From Parabacteroides sp. (GTDB lineage: Bacteria; Bacteroidota; Bacteroidia; Bacteroidales; Tannerellaceae): a stretch of DNA of 64,000 nt. Of this stretch, positions 1 through 10,352 are shown one piece after another. A program made the translations under genes and the position numbers. The notes under the pieces were generated by a model that was not told the DNA's origin, did not search any database, and was given only the letters and a program-made list of their open reading frames with translations. The stretch lies in contig JAQVCX010000005.1 of NCBI GenBank assembly GCA_028689545.1, positions 1-64,000 of the forward strand, given 5' to 3'. Every line of letters starts with the position of its first letter. Position 1 is the stretch's first letter.

Positions 1-84
1 CATGCCTTCAAGCAGGCGAAGACGATTTATTTCCTGAGTAAGCGAATGCCGTGCTTGTTCTTGAGTGTAATTCTTTTCGTTCAT
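1..84 (-). CDS. partial ORF running off the window start (MNEKNYTQEQARHSLTQEINRLRLLEGM...)
   Basis: Open frame on the minus strand from ATG at 84 to the window edge; no family recognised. Confidence 0.35.
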   Translation of the reverse strand, partial: MNEKNYTQEQARHSLTQEINRLRLLEGM

Positions 85-103
85 TTGAATGATTCTTTTA
101 GAG

Positions 104-310
104 TCAACCATATTTACAAAAAGACAGTTCCTCATCAAAGAGCGAAAGGCTATCCCGCAGACAATCCAACAAAGGCCGAGCCTCCTCCGGATTCGTATCC
201 GCAAGGGATTCGATCCGCGACAAAGTAGCGGGATAAGGCTTCCCCCGATGATCGCAAGCATAAAAAGCCGAGATCAAGACCGACATTATGAGGATGTATA
301 TACGAGGCAT
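104..310 (-). pseudogene. N-terminal fragment of a Bacteroidales TPR-type sensor/regulator lipoprotein
   Basis: 68 aa ORF with lipoprotein-like N-terminus (ISAFYACDHRG) and SLADTNPEEARPLLDCLRDSLSLFDEE, resembling N-termini of TPR regulators; ends abruptly. Confidence 0.45.
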
Positions 311-574
311 TGGAAATCTGTTTTATCACTTAAACGTAACAAAGGTAAAAAATTAAAGAGTAAGAGCCTGTTCTAATTTTCCTCAATAGTGATCTTATAG
401 TCGCCAATTTTACTATTTCCTCTACCGGATCGAATATTAGTCCATAATTTCGGCAGAATCTTCTATTGAATATTATTGGATAAAATTCAAACAGGCTTTA
501 ATAGTCTCATTGGTATTTATACAAACTTCTGAAAGCCTATACGCAAAGTACGTTACGACCGGATACTTACAGGT

Positions 575-673
575 TTTGCTTTCCGCTCTTAACACAAAAG
601 CGCATAATTTGCTTTCTGCTCTTAACAAATCCGGGTACTTTTTGCTATCTATATTGAATAAATCGTATATTTG
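575..673 (+). repeat. three direct repeats with exact 33-bp period (575, 608, 641) upstream of the ATPase gene
   Basis: TTTGCTTTCCGCTCTTAACA / TTTGCTTTCTGCTCTTAACA / TTTGCTATCTATATTGAATA; third copy ends in a TATATTTG -7-like box (666-673). Confidence 0.85.
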
Positions 674-692
674 TCATTCAATCAATCAGCGT

Positions 693-1892
693 ATGGATAG
701 CCTATTTATTAAACAAGAACGATTACTGGCACAAACGAGTACCCATATCATAAGGGAACTCATGCACCAAATTCACTGGGATAATCATCTGATCGCTATC
801 AGAGGATCAAGGGGAGTCGGAAAGACAACACTCATGCTACAATACATTAAACTGAATTTCCAACCGGGAAGCAGGGAGGTGCTTTATTGTACACTCGATA
901 GCATCTATTTCAGCAACCACACCCTATCGGAACTGATCGAGAGGTTCTATTTGCAAGGGGGAAAACAGCTATTCCTTGATGAAGTACATAAATATCCCAC
1001 TTGGAGCAAGGAGATAAAAGAGGCCTACGACCTGTATCCATCTCTGCGAATTGTTTTTAGCGGCTCTTCCCTATTGAATATATTGAATGCGGATGCCGAT
1101 CTTTCCAGACGTTGCCTACCTTATAATATGTACGGACTTTCCTTCCGGGAATTTCTCATGTTTTATAAACAGATTGATATACCTGCCTATTCCCTACAGG
1201 GAATCCTAGAAAACCCGGGAAGCATTTGCCGGGAAATAAATGAAAAATGCCGGCCCGTACAAATGTTTAACGAATATCTCCATGAGGGGTACTATCCTTT
1301 CTTTACGGGTAATAGAGAGGATTATTATATTAATATCGAGAATGTGGTCAATCTTATCATTGAGCAGGAACTTCCGTTGCTGTGTAACGTTGACCCGACC
1401 TATACACGGAAGCTCAAAGCTTTAATGGGTATCTTAGCCATCTCTGTCCCTTATGAGCTAGACATCACGAAACTAGCGGGAATGATCGGACTTTCCCGAA
1501 ACTCCGTCATTAGTTATTTGCAGAATCTGGACAAAGCGGAATTACTCAAGTTGTTGTACTCGGATTTACTATCTGTCAAAAAGATGCAAAAGCCGGATAA
1601 GATTTACCTACAGAATCCCAACCTCTTGTATGCCATAGCCTCAGCTCCCGTACAGATCGGAACGGCAAGAGAAACATTTGTCGTCAATCAATTGTCCGTA
1701 AGTCATAACGTAGAATATGGGAAGACAAAAGGCGACTTTGTCGTAGACCAGACCTATACCTTCGAGGTGGGAGGTGCGGATAAGACATTCAAGCAAATAG
1801 CGGATCTTCCCAATTCCTTCATCTTGGCAGACAATTTGGAATTCGCCACCGGCAAGAAACTACCGCTGTGGATCGTGGGATTAACCTATTAA
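693..1892 (+). CDS. AAA ATPase (AAA_14/DUF4143-type)
   Basis: Walker A RGSRGVGKTT, Walker B QLFLDEVHKYP, C-terminal HTH and DUF4143-like region; start at 693 preferred because upstream in-frame sequence is repeat. Confidence 0.85.
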   Translation: MDSLFIKQERLLAQTSTHIIRELMHQIHWDNHLIAIRGSRGVGKTTLMLQYIKLNFQPGSREVLYCTLDSIYFSNHTLSELIERFYLQGGKQLFLDEVHKYPTWSKEIKEAYDLYPSLRIVFSGSSLLNILNADADLSRRCLPYNMYGLSFREFLMFYKQIDIPAYSLQGILENPGSICREINEKCRPVQMFNEYLHEGYYPFFTGNREDYYINIENVVNLIIEQELPLLCNVDPTYTRKLKALMGILAISVPYELDITKLAGMIGLSRNSVISYLQNLDKAELLKLLYSDLLSVKKMQKPDKIYLQNPNLLYAIASAPVQIGTARETFVVNQLSVSHNVEYGKTKGDFVVDQTYTFEVGGADKTFKQIADLPNSFILADNLEFATGKKLPLWIVGLTY

Positions 1893-1893
1893 A

Positions 1894-1928
1894 AAAGCGG
1901 TATCCAGCCTACCACCGGATACCGCTTT
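1894..1928. terminator. bidirectional terminator hairpin
   Basis: AAAGCGGTATCC ... GGATACCGCTTT between convergent genes. Confidence 0.8.
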
Positions 1929-1951
1929 GCATTATCTTACCGATCGGGGGA

Positions 1952-3580
1952 TCAGCAACGGGGCTTGATCTGTTTGAAGAAGTCGTTGCCCTTGTTATCT
2001 ACCAAGATAAAGGCAGGGAAGTTCTCTACCTCAATCTTCCAGATCGCTTCCATACCCAATTCCGGATATTCCACGCACTCGATGCTCTTGATATTGTTCT
2101 GGGCCAAGATCGCCGCAGGGCCGCCGATAGATCCTAGGTAGAAACCACCGTGGTTCTTGCAAGCGTCGGTAACTTGCTGGCTACGGTTACCTTTCGCCAA
2201 CATGATCATGCTACCGCCATGGCTCTGGAACAAGCCTACGTATGAGTCCATACGACCCGCCGTAGTCGGACCCATAGAGCCGCAAGCCATACCTGCCGGA
2301 GTCTTAGCCGGACCCGCATAATAAATAGGATGATCCTTGATGTATTGAGGAAGATCCTCGCCACGATCCAGACGCTCCTTCAACTTAGCGTGAGCGATAT
2401 CACGACCTACGATGATCGTTCCGTTCAATGACAAACGAGTAGATACCGGATATTTATCCAATTCCTTCAAGATATCCGCCATCGGTTGGTTCAAGTTGAT
2501 CTTGACAGCGTCGCCCTCACCGGCCCCACGAAGTTCCTCCGGAATCAATTCGCCGGGATGACTATCCAACTTCTCGATCCAGATACCTTCTTTATTGATC
2601 TTGCATTTAACATTACGATCGGCGGAACAACTTACACCCAAACCTACCGGACAAGAAGCGCCGTGACGAGGCAAACGGATGATACGGACATCGTGAGCCA
2701 AATATTTACCGCCGAATTGAGCGCCCAAGCCAATCTTCTGGGCGGCGGCCAATACCTCTTTCTCTAACTCCACGTCGCGGAAAGCACGGCCACCCTCGCT
2801 ACCGGTCGTAGGCAAGCTATCGTAGAAACGAGTAGAAGCCAACTTCACCGTCAATAAGTTCTTCTCGGCGGAAGTACCGCCAATCACGATCGAGATATGA
2901 TAAGGAGGACAAGCGGCCGTGCCCAACGTCTTGATCTTCTCTACGAGGAAGGGAACCAACGTGCCCGGATTCAAGATCGCTTTTGTCTCTTGGTATAAAT
3001 AAGTCTTGTTAGCGGAACCACCTCCCTTTGTCACGCAAAGGAACTCATACTCCATGCCTTCCGTAGCCTCGATATCGATCTGGGCCGGTAGGTTACATTT
3101 CGTATTTACCTCGTCGTACATATTCAGCGGAGCGTTCTGGGAGTAACGAAGATTCTCTTCCGTATAGGTCTTGTAAACACCTAAAGAAAGCGCTTCCTCA
3201 TCGCAATAGCCCGTCCAGACCTGCTGTCCTTTCTCGCCGTGGATAATAGCCGTACCGGTATCTTGGCAGAAAGGAAGTACACCTTTAGCCGCTACCTCGG
3301 CGTTGCGAAGGAATGTCAAGGCTACGTACTTATCGTTGTCCGTAGCTTCCGGATCGCTTAAGATCTTTGCGACCTGCTCGTTATGAGAACGGCGAAGCAT
3401 GAAGGATACGTCGCGGAAAGCGGCGTTGGCCATAGCGGTCAAACCCTCTTTAGCGACTTTCAAGATCGGTTTTCCTTCAAACTCAGAAACGGAAACATAA
3501 TCTTTTGTAAGCAAATAATACTCTGTTGTGTCCGGTCCCTTTTGGAACATCGGCTCGTAATGAAACGGAGGTGTTGCCAT
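1952..3580 (-). CDS. class I fumarate hydratase
   Basis: 542 aa; [49 protein letters not shown] motifs. Confidence 0.95.
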   Translation of the reverse strand: MATPPFHYEPMFQKGPDTTEYYLLTKDYVSVSEFEGKPILKVAKEGLTAMANAAFRDVSFMLRRSHNEQVAKILSDPEATDNDKYVALTFLRNAEVAAKGVLPFCQDTGTAIIHGEKGQQVWTGYCDEEALSLGVYKTYTEENLRYSQNAPLNMYDEVNTKCNLPAQIDIEATEGMEYEFLCVTKGGGSANKTYLYQETKAILNPGTLVPFLVEKIKTLGTAACPPYHISIVIGGTSAEKNLLTVKLASTRFYDSLPTTGSEGGRAFRDVELEKEVLAAAQKIGLGAQFGGKYLAHDVRIIRLPRHGASCPVGLGVSCSADRNVKCKINKEGIWIEKLDSHPGELIPEELRGAGEGDAVKINLNQPMADILKELDKYPVSTRLSLNGTIIVGRDIAHAKLKERLDRGEDLPQYIKDHPIYYAGPAKTPAGMACGSMGPTTAGRMDSYVGLFQSHGGSMIMLAKGNRSQQVTDACKNHGGFYLGSIGGPAAILAQNNIKSIECVEYPELGMEAIWKIEVENFPAFILVDNKGNDFFKQIKPRC

Positions 3581-3687
3581 ATCTTTAGAATTTAATTATA
3601 TATTGGTTTTATTTAAGTTTATCCGTACTTTTCGATTGGCAAACTTAGCGAAAAAACTTGATATATAGTTTAACCGATTCCCGGAAA

Positions 3688-5523
3688 TCAGAATAAAAGT
3701 TCAACTTCGAACGTATTCAACCATTCAACCGGACGTCCGGCCACCTTATTACAGGTAACGGTAAACTTCAGCGGCAAGATCAAGCCCAGCGGGATCCTCG
3801 CCCAGCCGGGCAAGTTAAAGGTATGCAAACCGATTAATGAGCCCAGTTGCACACCCAACGACGGGGCCACCACGAAACGAGTCTCCTCATTTCTACGGTC
3901 TACACCTACCTCCATATAGGAATAAAGACCGAGGAAGCGTTTCGGCGAGACAAATATATCCATATTATAATTCAGACCACCCTTGATATTCCAGTTATCG
4001 TCTAAGCAATCATCCTCATCCGTCAGCATATAATAGCCCGAGATAGTCGGATTGATCCAGTGAGCGATATCACCAGCCTTCATCATCATACCTTCACCGT
4101 TACCAAACTGATGCCAATTCAACATACTAAGATTCAAGCGAGCCCCTAAGAAAATAACCCCGGCCGTATTTTTATTCCAAGAGTCACCCAGCAATAGAGA
4201 AAAAGAGTTTGCCACCCGGGAGCGAATGAAATTACGGGTGAACGGACGTTGCACGATCAGTTGCAACTCCTCCTTGCGATCTTGGGCAGCGCTGTCCAGC
4301 GGAACCTCGTCCAGCTTCGTGCCGAATGGGATCGGGAATTCCCGTACTACCGGGTAGTTAGCGTATATATAAGCGGGAACATCCTCTTTCTTCTCCGGCA
4401 ACTCCTTCAATATGTCACGGTCACTCCCCTGCAACACTTCATTATAAGCCAGCCAAACCTCAAGGGCAGACTGGCAGGTGGCGTTTACTACTTGAGAAAA
4501 CACGTGTGTCTCTCGTTCATAAGGATCGCCCTTCGGAAGTTGGTACGGATGCTTATCACTCACCCGGATATCCGTATAGCTCGTCTTTTTCTTATACTCC
4601 AGCATATTCTGATTTAGCCGCTTATCACCATAGGCAGACCAAGTCTCACCTTTCAAGTTGGCCGTATGTACCGGGATCGTATTATAAAAATCGTGTAAAC
4701 TCTTATTATTGGAAATAGAGGAGAGACCAAACCCGCGACGCACCATTTGATGACCGGAAGCAAACGAGTCTTGCAGGAAATGCTCGGCGAACGCCTCGTA
4801 AAGCGTGGCGTAGAACATCAAGTCGCTAGCCGAAGACTGATCTCCCACCAGAACAGCCCGCCCGGCCTCTTCCGCCAGATACATCGCGAAGATATGGATA
4901 CAAAAGTATTTACTCATAGAGGGGAGCTTGTTCAAGTCATTGAATACCTTATTAATATTCGCGGGCTGCGACATCTTACAGATTAAATCGGGATCGATTT
5001 TCGCTAGATGCTCGTTCAAGTCGTCTCCATAACTATAAAAATGAGATAAATCCTTGATAGCTAATATACCATACGCCAAGTTGACCGACAAAAGCTCCTT
5101 ACTGGAGGCACCGGTAAGGAAATTATCCATCGCTTTCTGCTCCAACAAGAGCGTACGGTTCGTTTTAGAAAAACGGGTCTGCAAACCGGTCTCCAGCAAA
5201 AGTGGGTTCGCCACGTGGTCTCCGGACAATCCACATAAAGTACCGTAAGTCACCAGATTCGGACTTTGGGTTAGCTCGTTCATGACAAAGGCCTTTCCAT
5301 CCTCTCCCAAACTCATGTTCACCAAGGAAGACAAGGCAGCGTAAGCGGCCTCCTCATCCGGAAAAATGCCAGCCTCCACCAAACGAGTAGGTAGCAAGAG
5401 CATAGCGCGATCTCCTATTTTACGATGCTCGGCAAAGTCCCAAGCCCAAACCATTGAATTACAAAGGAAAAGAAACAAAGAGATTAAGATCGGAAAGCGT
5501 GTTAAAGAAGTTGTCGTTTTCAT
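3688..5523 (-). CDS. secreted zinc-dependent phospholipase C / P1 nuclease-like hypothetical protein
   Basis: Signal peptide, WDFAEHRKIGDRAM and AEHFLQDSFASGHQ His-rich motifs; C-terminal OMP-like tail. Confidence 0.5.
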   Translation of the reverse strand: MKTTTSLTRFPILISLFLFLCNSMVWAWDFAEHRKIGDRAMLLLPTRLVEAGIFPDEEAAYAALSSLVNMSLGEDGKAFVMNELTQSPNLVTYGTLCGLSGDHVANPLLLETGLQTRFSKTNRTLLLEQKAMDNFLTGASSKELLSVNLAYGILAIKDLSHFYSYGDDLNEHLAKIDPDLICKMSQPANINKVFNDLNKLPSMSKYFCIHIFAMYLAEEAGRAVLVGDQSSASDLMFYATLYEAFAEHFLQDSFASGHQMVRRGFGLSSISNNKSLHDFYNTIPVHTANLKGETWSAYGDKRLNQNMLEYKKKTSYTDIRVSDKHPYQLPKGDPYERETHVFSQVVNATCQSALEVWLAYNEVLQGSDRDILKELPEKKEDVPAYIYANYPVVREFPIPFGTKLDEVPLDSAAQDRKEELQLIVQRPFTRNFIRSRVANSFSLLLGDSWNKNTAGVIFLGARLNLSMLNWHQFGNGEGMMMKAGDIAHWINPTISGYYMLTDEDDCLDDNWNIKGGLNYNMDIFVSPKRFLGLYSYMEVGVDRRNEETRFVVAPSLGVQLGSLIGLHTFNLPGWARIPLGLILPLKFTVTCNKVAGRPVEWLNTFEVELLF

Positions 5524-5613
5524 ATAATTAATCATTTTTCATTTACAAATCAAAAATACAAAATATTCAATGATACAGGCGTTATTCAATGAAAATATTT
5601 ATATTTGCCAGAT

Positions 5614-7863
5614 ATGAACAACTACCTATCGTTATATATACTATTCTGCTTGCTCTTCTTTGATTTGCAAGGGAATCTGGAAGCGCAAGTCAGCCACGGA
5701 GGCCGCCCGCTTCCGCTATCGCTCATGCGAAGTACAAACGAACAGCTGTTTAAAGAGATGCCTCCGTTCGATATCCAAGAGGAGTTGCGTATCGACTCGC
5801 TGAACGAGAGCGACCTGAGAAGTGGTTTCCGTTTCGCCTATAAATTCATGACGGATTATAACCGGAACAACTCGGGTGTCACCTTCACCAGGCCGGACGG
5901 GACACGTGTATGGAGACTCGGGATCTACTCGCCCGGAGCCCTTTCTATCAACGTACTCTTCACGGAATATGAACTACCGGAAGGCGCCCAGCTCTTCCTG
6001 TACAACGAGGACCGGACACAGATACTAGGCTCGTTCAATCACTTAAACAACTCGGAGCTGAACCTATTGCCGGTCTCTCCCATCCAAGGAGACCGCATGA
6101 TCATAGAATACCAAGAACCGGCCAACGCCTCCTTCCAAGGAAGGCTGACCGTCGGGGAAGTCAATCATGGCTACCGGAACTTACGGGGGTTAGAGCCGGG
6201 AGACAACACCTCACAGATCGGTAAAATCCCACCGTTAGCTTGTTATCAAGACGGGACAAACGATTACGCCCAATGGGGACAAAGCGTCGTTCTCCTGATC
6301 ATAGACGGTAGTATAGGATGCACAGGCTCCTTGATAAACAACACGAAGAATGACGGAAAGCCCTATCTGCTCACCGCTTCCCATTGCCTCAATAACCAAT
6401 TCAAGATACAGAATCCCGATTATGAGAAGATAGCCGGAAGTATCGTCTGCTTTTTCAACTTCAACAGCCCTTTCTGCGACCCGATCCTAAGGGGAACGGA
6501 AGAGATGTCTACGGCATCTACCTATTTCAAGGCGGTTAATGAGATGGCAGACATGGCCTTATTGGAACTTACCGCCACACCTCCGGTTCATTACAGACCT
6601 TATTACGCGGGCTGGAACGCGCAAGAGGCAGGGCCTGCCCCTTATACGTGTATCCAACATCCCAAATACTCGGTAAAACGAATCAGCATATCCGATGAGG
6701 AGCTGGCTCCCTTTACCTTGACCGATCCAAACATGATTTTTTACGAGAACGCTCATTGGCAAGTCAAGACTTGGAATGTAGGTTATACGGCCAGCGGTTC
6801 CTCCGGATCTCCTTTGTTCAATGCCGACGGAGAGATCATCGGGGCGTTATCCGGCGGGCAGTCCAGCGAGAATAGTCCGAAGAATGATTACTTCTTCTCT
6901 TTGATGAAACCCTGGGACGCGATTGACACCCCCGAGAAACAGCTCAAACATTGGCTAAACCCGTCCGATGACGAGACCAAGGTTTGCGAGGGACTCGATC
7001 CGTATAAATCAGCCCCTTGTTTCCGGTTGAGCAACATCTATGACTCCGGCAATCAAGAAAACGCCGAATGTACGCTTTATCCCGGATCTGAGAAAGCGTA
7101 TTTGTTCGGGAACAACCCCGCCAATATCACCGAATACGCGGAAGCTTACCAAGTAGCCGAAGCGGGCACCTTATACGGAGCTTATTTCGTAACACCGCCT
7201 GCCGGAGCGAATTACAAACAAATGGAAGTGGAAGTTACCGTTTACAGCGGCGACTCAAAGCCCTCTACATTATTATATACGGAGACATTCCAACCCAGCT
7301 ACAGCAATAAATCGATATTGGACGATACTTTTATCGAGACCGCCAAATCCCTAAATCGGTCGCAGGAAAGTTATATCCACTTCTCCAAGCCATTGAACGT
7401 CAGCGGGAAGTTCTACATCGGCTATAAACTCAAGAGCGTCCCGGAGGACACGTATTTCTCCGCCTACAATCTACCCAAAGGCAAAACGACCCGGAATACG
7501 GCTTGGGTTCATGATAAAAACGGCTGGAGACAAGCTACCGAATATACGCAAGCGGGTTTTAGCACCTCCTTGTTTATCGATCCAGTCATTCAATATGGCA
7601 ATCCCGTCAGCAACGAAAAGATCGAGCCGGACGGGCAGGTACTCGTTCATCTCGGTCCGGAGAAAGGCCTGGTACACCTTGTTTTGCCGGATGGAATAGA
7701 GAAAGCGACTTATACGCTGCACTCGGCGCAAGGCAAAGTGTCGGAAAGCGGAAAGATCACGGACAGGCAAGCTACACTCCATTTCTTGAATTTAAGGTCT
7801 GGAGTCTACTTCCTGACCGTGTACTACGGCGAGAAGCATTATACACAAAAGATCGTATTTTAA
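5614..7863 (+). CDS. secreted trypsin-like serine endopeptidase (lysyl endopeptidase-like) with T9SS-type C-terminal domain
   Basis: GCTGSLINNT, LTASHCL, GSSGSPLF triad motifs; C-terminus SGVYFLTVYYGEKHYTQKIVF resembles a T9SS CTD. Confidence 0.8.
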   Translation: MNNYLSLYILFCLLFFDLQGNLEAQVSHGGRPLPLSLMRSTNEQLFKEMPPFDIQEELRIDSLNESDLRSGFRFAYKFMTDYNRNNSGVTFTRPDGTRVWRLGIYSPGALSINVLFTEYELPEGAQLFLYNEDRTQILGSFNHLNNSELNLLPVSPIQGDRMIIEYQEPANASFQGRLTVGEVNHGYRNLRGLEPGDNTSQIGKIPPLACYQDGTNDYAQWGQSVVLLIIDGSIGCTGSLINNTKNDGKPYLLTASHCLNNQFKIQNPDYEKIAGSIVCFFNFNSPFCDPILRGTEEMSTASTYFKAVNEMADMALLELTATPPVHYRPYYAGWNAQEAGPAPYTCIQHPKYSVKRISISDEELAPFTLTDPNMIFYENAHWQVKTWNVGYTASGSSGSPLFNADGEIIGALSGGQSSENSPKNDYFFSLMKPWDAIDTPEKQLKHWLNPSDDETKVCEGLDPYKSAPCFRLSNIYDSGNQENAECTLYPGSEKAYLFGNNPANITEYAEAYQVAEAGTLYGAYFVTPPAGANYKQMEVEVTVYSGDSKPSTLLYTETFQPSYSNKSILDDTFIETAKSLNRSQESYIHFSKPLNVSGKFYIGYKLKSVPEDTYFSAYNLPKGKTTRNTAWVHDKNGWRQATEYTQAGFSTSLFIDPVIQYGNPVSNEKIEPDGQVLVHLGPEKGLVHLVLPDGIEKATYTLHSAQGKVSESGKITDRQATLHFLNLRSGVYFLTVYYGEKHYTQKIVF

Positions 7864-8045
7864 TCAAAAAATACACAACAAGAGTACTGGGAGACTATCT
7901 ATTGAGAAGGGAGTAAGAGGTACAAAGCCATACCTTCTCACTAATTCTACCCATATTTATGTATAAAACAAGCCTAGGATTCATTAATAAGTATTAATTA
8001 AAAAGATTTTATCGCTTCTTTGCTATCCATGACAAAAAAATACTT

Positions 8046-8053
8046 TAGTTTTG
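8046..8053 (+). promoter_or_regulatory. Bacteroidetes -7 promoter element TAGTTTTG
   Basis: TAnnTTTG match ~75 nt upstream of 8127. Confidence 0.5.
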
Positions 8054-8126
8054 CACGATAATGGCTAAGGGATAATTTGGAAGTGAATATATTAACATAG
8101 TAACATTTTAAACTTACATCAAGATT

Positions 8127-9818
8127 ATGAACAAAAAGTTTTTATTGCCATTCTTCGTATTGGCAGCCATTTTAACTCTTTCTTCTTGTTCAAACAAGTT
8201 GAAACCGTTGGCAGAACAGTACATTAAAGCAGAACCGCAGCCGCTAGAGGCTATCGGAGGCAAAGTTCCTGTAACGATCAACGCGACTTTCCCCGCTAAA
8301 TGGTTCAACAAGAAAGCTGTTGTAACTGTAACTCCGGTATTGCGTTACCAGGGTGGCGAAGCTTGGGGTACCTCTTACACTTACCAAGGTGAGAAAGTAA
8401 AAGGTAACAACCAAGTAATCCCTCAAAAAGAAGGCGCTAACGTAACTATGAAGTCTTCTTTCACTTACAAACCTGAGATGAAGAAATCAGAATTGTATTT
8501 GACTTTCGACGCGAAGATCAAAAACAAGACGGTTAAATTGCCGGATGTAAAGATCGGTGAAGGCGTTATCGCTACTTCCGAATTGGCAGACGCAGCTACG
8601 GCTACAGCAGCTATCGCAGCTGATAAATTCCAACGCATCATCAAAGAGGCTCATGACGCTAATATCATGTTCTTGATCCAACAAGCTAACCTTCGCGCTC
8701 AAGAATTGAATTCTGACGCTATCAAGGAATGGAAAGACCTTGTTAAGAACGCAGAAGAGGCACCGAACCAGAATGTAGCTATCGAGATCAGCGCTTACGC
8801 TTCTCCTGATGGTGGTTTCAAGTTGAACAACACGTTGGCTGAAAATCGTGAAGGAAACACTAGCAAATATTTGAACAAGGAATTGAAGAAGATGAAGGTT
8901 GACGCTCCGGTTGACGCTCGTTACACCGCTCAAGACTGGGAAGGCTTCAAGGAATTAGTTTCCGCTTCTAACTTGCAAGATAAAGACTTAGTATTGCGTG
9001 TTATCTCTATGTACCAAGATCCTGAGGCAAGAGAGAAAGAAATCAAGAACATCTCCGCTGTTTACTCTGACTTGGCTGAGACAATCCTTCCGCAATTACG
9101 TCGTTCTCGTTTGACTGCTAACATCGAGATCATCGGTAAGTCTGACGACGAGATCAGCGCTTTGGCTAAGAGCAATCCTTCTGAGTTGAATATCGAGGAA
9201 ATCCTTTACGCCGCTACATTGACTAACAACGACGGTGAGAAGATGGCTATCTATACAAAAGCTTCAGAATTGTATCCTAACTGCTACCGCACTTGGAACA
9301 ACATCGGTATGATGGCATTCAAGGCTGGCGATTTGGCTAAGGCTGAGCAAATGTTCAACAAGTCTAACTCTGTTAAGAACAACGCTTCCGCTAACATGAA
9401 CTTAGGTTTGATCGCATTAACGAAGGGTGACCAAGCTAAGGCTCAACAATTGTTCGGTAACGCCGCTGGCGTAAACGAATTGAGCGAGGCTCTTGGCGTT
9501 CTTTACTTAGAGCAAGGCGAATATGCTAAGGCTGTTAACTCTTTCGGTGCTGTTAAGACAAACAACGCTGCTTTGGCTCAGATCTTGGTTAAGGACTACA
9601 GCAAGGCTTCTCAAACTTTGAATGGCGTCGCTAATCCTAACGCTGTTACCTCTTATTTGAAGGCTGTTGTTGCCGCTCGCACGAACGACGCTAACGGTGT
9701 TATCAGCAACTTGAAGGCTTCTATCGCCGCTGATAAGAACATGGCTAAGGAAGCTGCTATCGACTTAGAGTTCGCTAAATACGCGACTAACGCTGACTTC
9801 GCCGCATTGGTGAAATAA
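8127..9818 (+). CDS. TPR-repeat lipoprotein with OmpA-like domain, probably highly expressed
   Basis: Lipobox TLSSCS, EISAYASPDGG OmpA-like motif, C-terminal TPRs (YRTWNNIGMMAFKAGDLAKAEQMF); strongly biased codons. Confidence 0.75.
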   Translation: MNKKFLLPFFVLAAILTLSSCSNKLKPLAEQYIKAEPQPLEAIGGKVPVTINATFPAKWFNKKAVVTVTPVLRYQGGEAWGTSYTYQGEKVKGNNQVIPQKEGANVTMKSSFTYKPEMKKSELYLTFDAKIKNKTVKLPDVKIGEGVIATSELADAATATAAIAADKFQRIIKEAHDANIMFLIQQANLRAQELNSDAIKEWKDLVKNAEEAPNQNVAIEISAYASPDGGFKLNNTLAENREGNTSKYLNKELKKMKVDAPVDARYTAQDWEGFKELVSASNLQDKDLVLRVISMYQDPEAREKEIKNISAVYSDLAETILPQLRRSRLTANIEIIGKSDDEISALAKSNPSELNIEEILYAATLTNNDGEKMAIYTKASELYPNCYRTWNNIGMMAFKAGDLAKAEQMFNKSNSVKNNASANMNLGLIALTKGDQAKAQQLFGNAAGVNELSEALGVLYLEQGEYAKAVNSFGAVKTNNAALAQILVKDYSKASQTLNGVANPNAVTSYLKAVVAARTNDANGVISNLKASIAADKNMAKEAAIDLEFAKYATNADFAALVK

Positions 9819-9844
9819 TCAGAAAGTATTACTCCTACAATAAG

Positions 9845-9880
9845 AAGACCTCATCCCTAAAAGGATGGGGTCTTTTTTTT
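9845..9880 (+). terminator. rho-independent terminator
   Basis: AAGACCtCATCC CTAAAA GGATGgGGTCTTTTTTTT. Confidence 0.9.
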
Positions 9881-10025
9881 ATATACCCAATGCCACACAA
9901 ATCACAAAAGGGCTCACCCGATAAATCATGGGGATAACCTATCTACACTCCGTCCTACTGGATAAAAGTCTTATTGGAAGTAGCTTGTCTGTCCGTATTA
10001 TTTATTGTCTGCCTATATATGTACA

Positions 10026-10113
10026 GATCGTTTCACAGAGGTGAAGAGATCGTATCACGGAGGTGAAACGATCGTATCACCTAGGTGAAAAGATCTCTTC
10101 ACCTCCGTGAAAC
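10026..10113. repeat. four contiguous 22-bp units, each containing a TTCAC-N4-GTGAA palindrome
   Basis: GATCGTTTCACAGAGGTGAAGA / GATCGTATCACGGAGGTGAAAC / GATCGTATCACCTAGGTGAAAA / GATCTCTTCACCTCCGTGAAAC. Confidence 0.95.
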
Positions 10114-10352
10114 GATTAGATAGTACGGTGCTTGGCCATACTATCCACCGTTCTTATCCCTAAAGAGGCTATGCTTAATTGTTATAATATCACGAGTTCA
10201 TCCCAATTTCCCCATGGCCTATCGAGTAAGCCCACAAAAGCCTAAGGAAGAAGAAAATAAACCTTGAGCATCAACCGCTCTTTCAAAATTAATTCGTAGA
10301 TTTGCAAAATCTAATAACACTGTTGCAAATATTAATCAAATAGGGCAAAATC

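Noticed and set aside
510-692. N-terminal extension of the first ATPase (LLSALNTKAHNLLSALNKSGYFLLSILNKS)
   Set aside because: This is translation of the 33-bp promoter repeats; ATG at 693 follows a -7 box and gives a normal ATPase start.
7903-7940. TGAGAAGG/CCTTCTCA inverted repeat after the protease gene as a terminator
   Set aside because: The 22-nt loop is long and there is no U-tract; too weak to call.
10026-10113. CRISPR array
   Set aside because: Units are contiguous 22-mers with no unique spacers, and no cas genes are present in the window.
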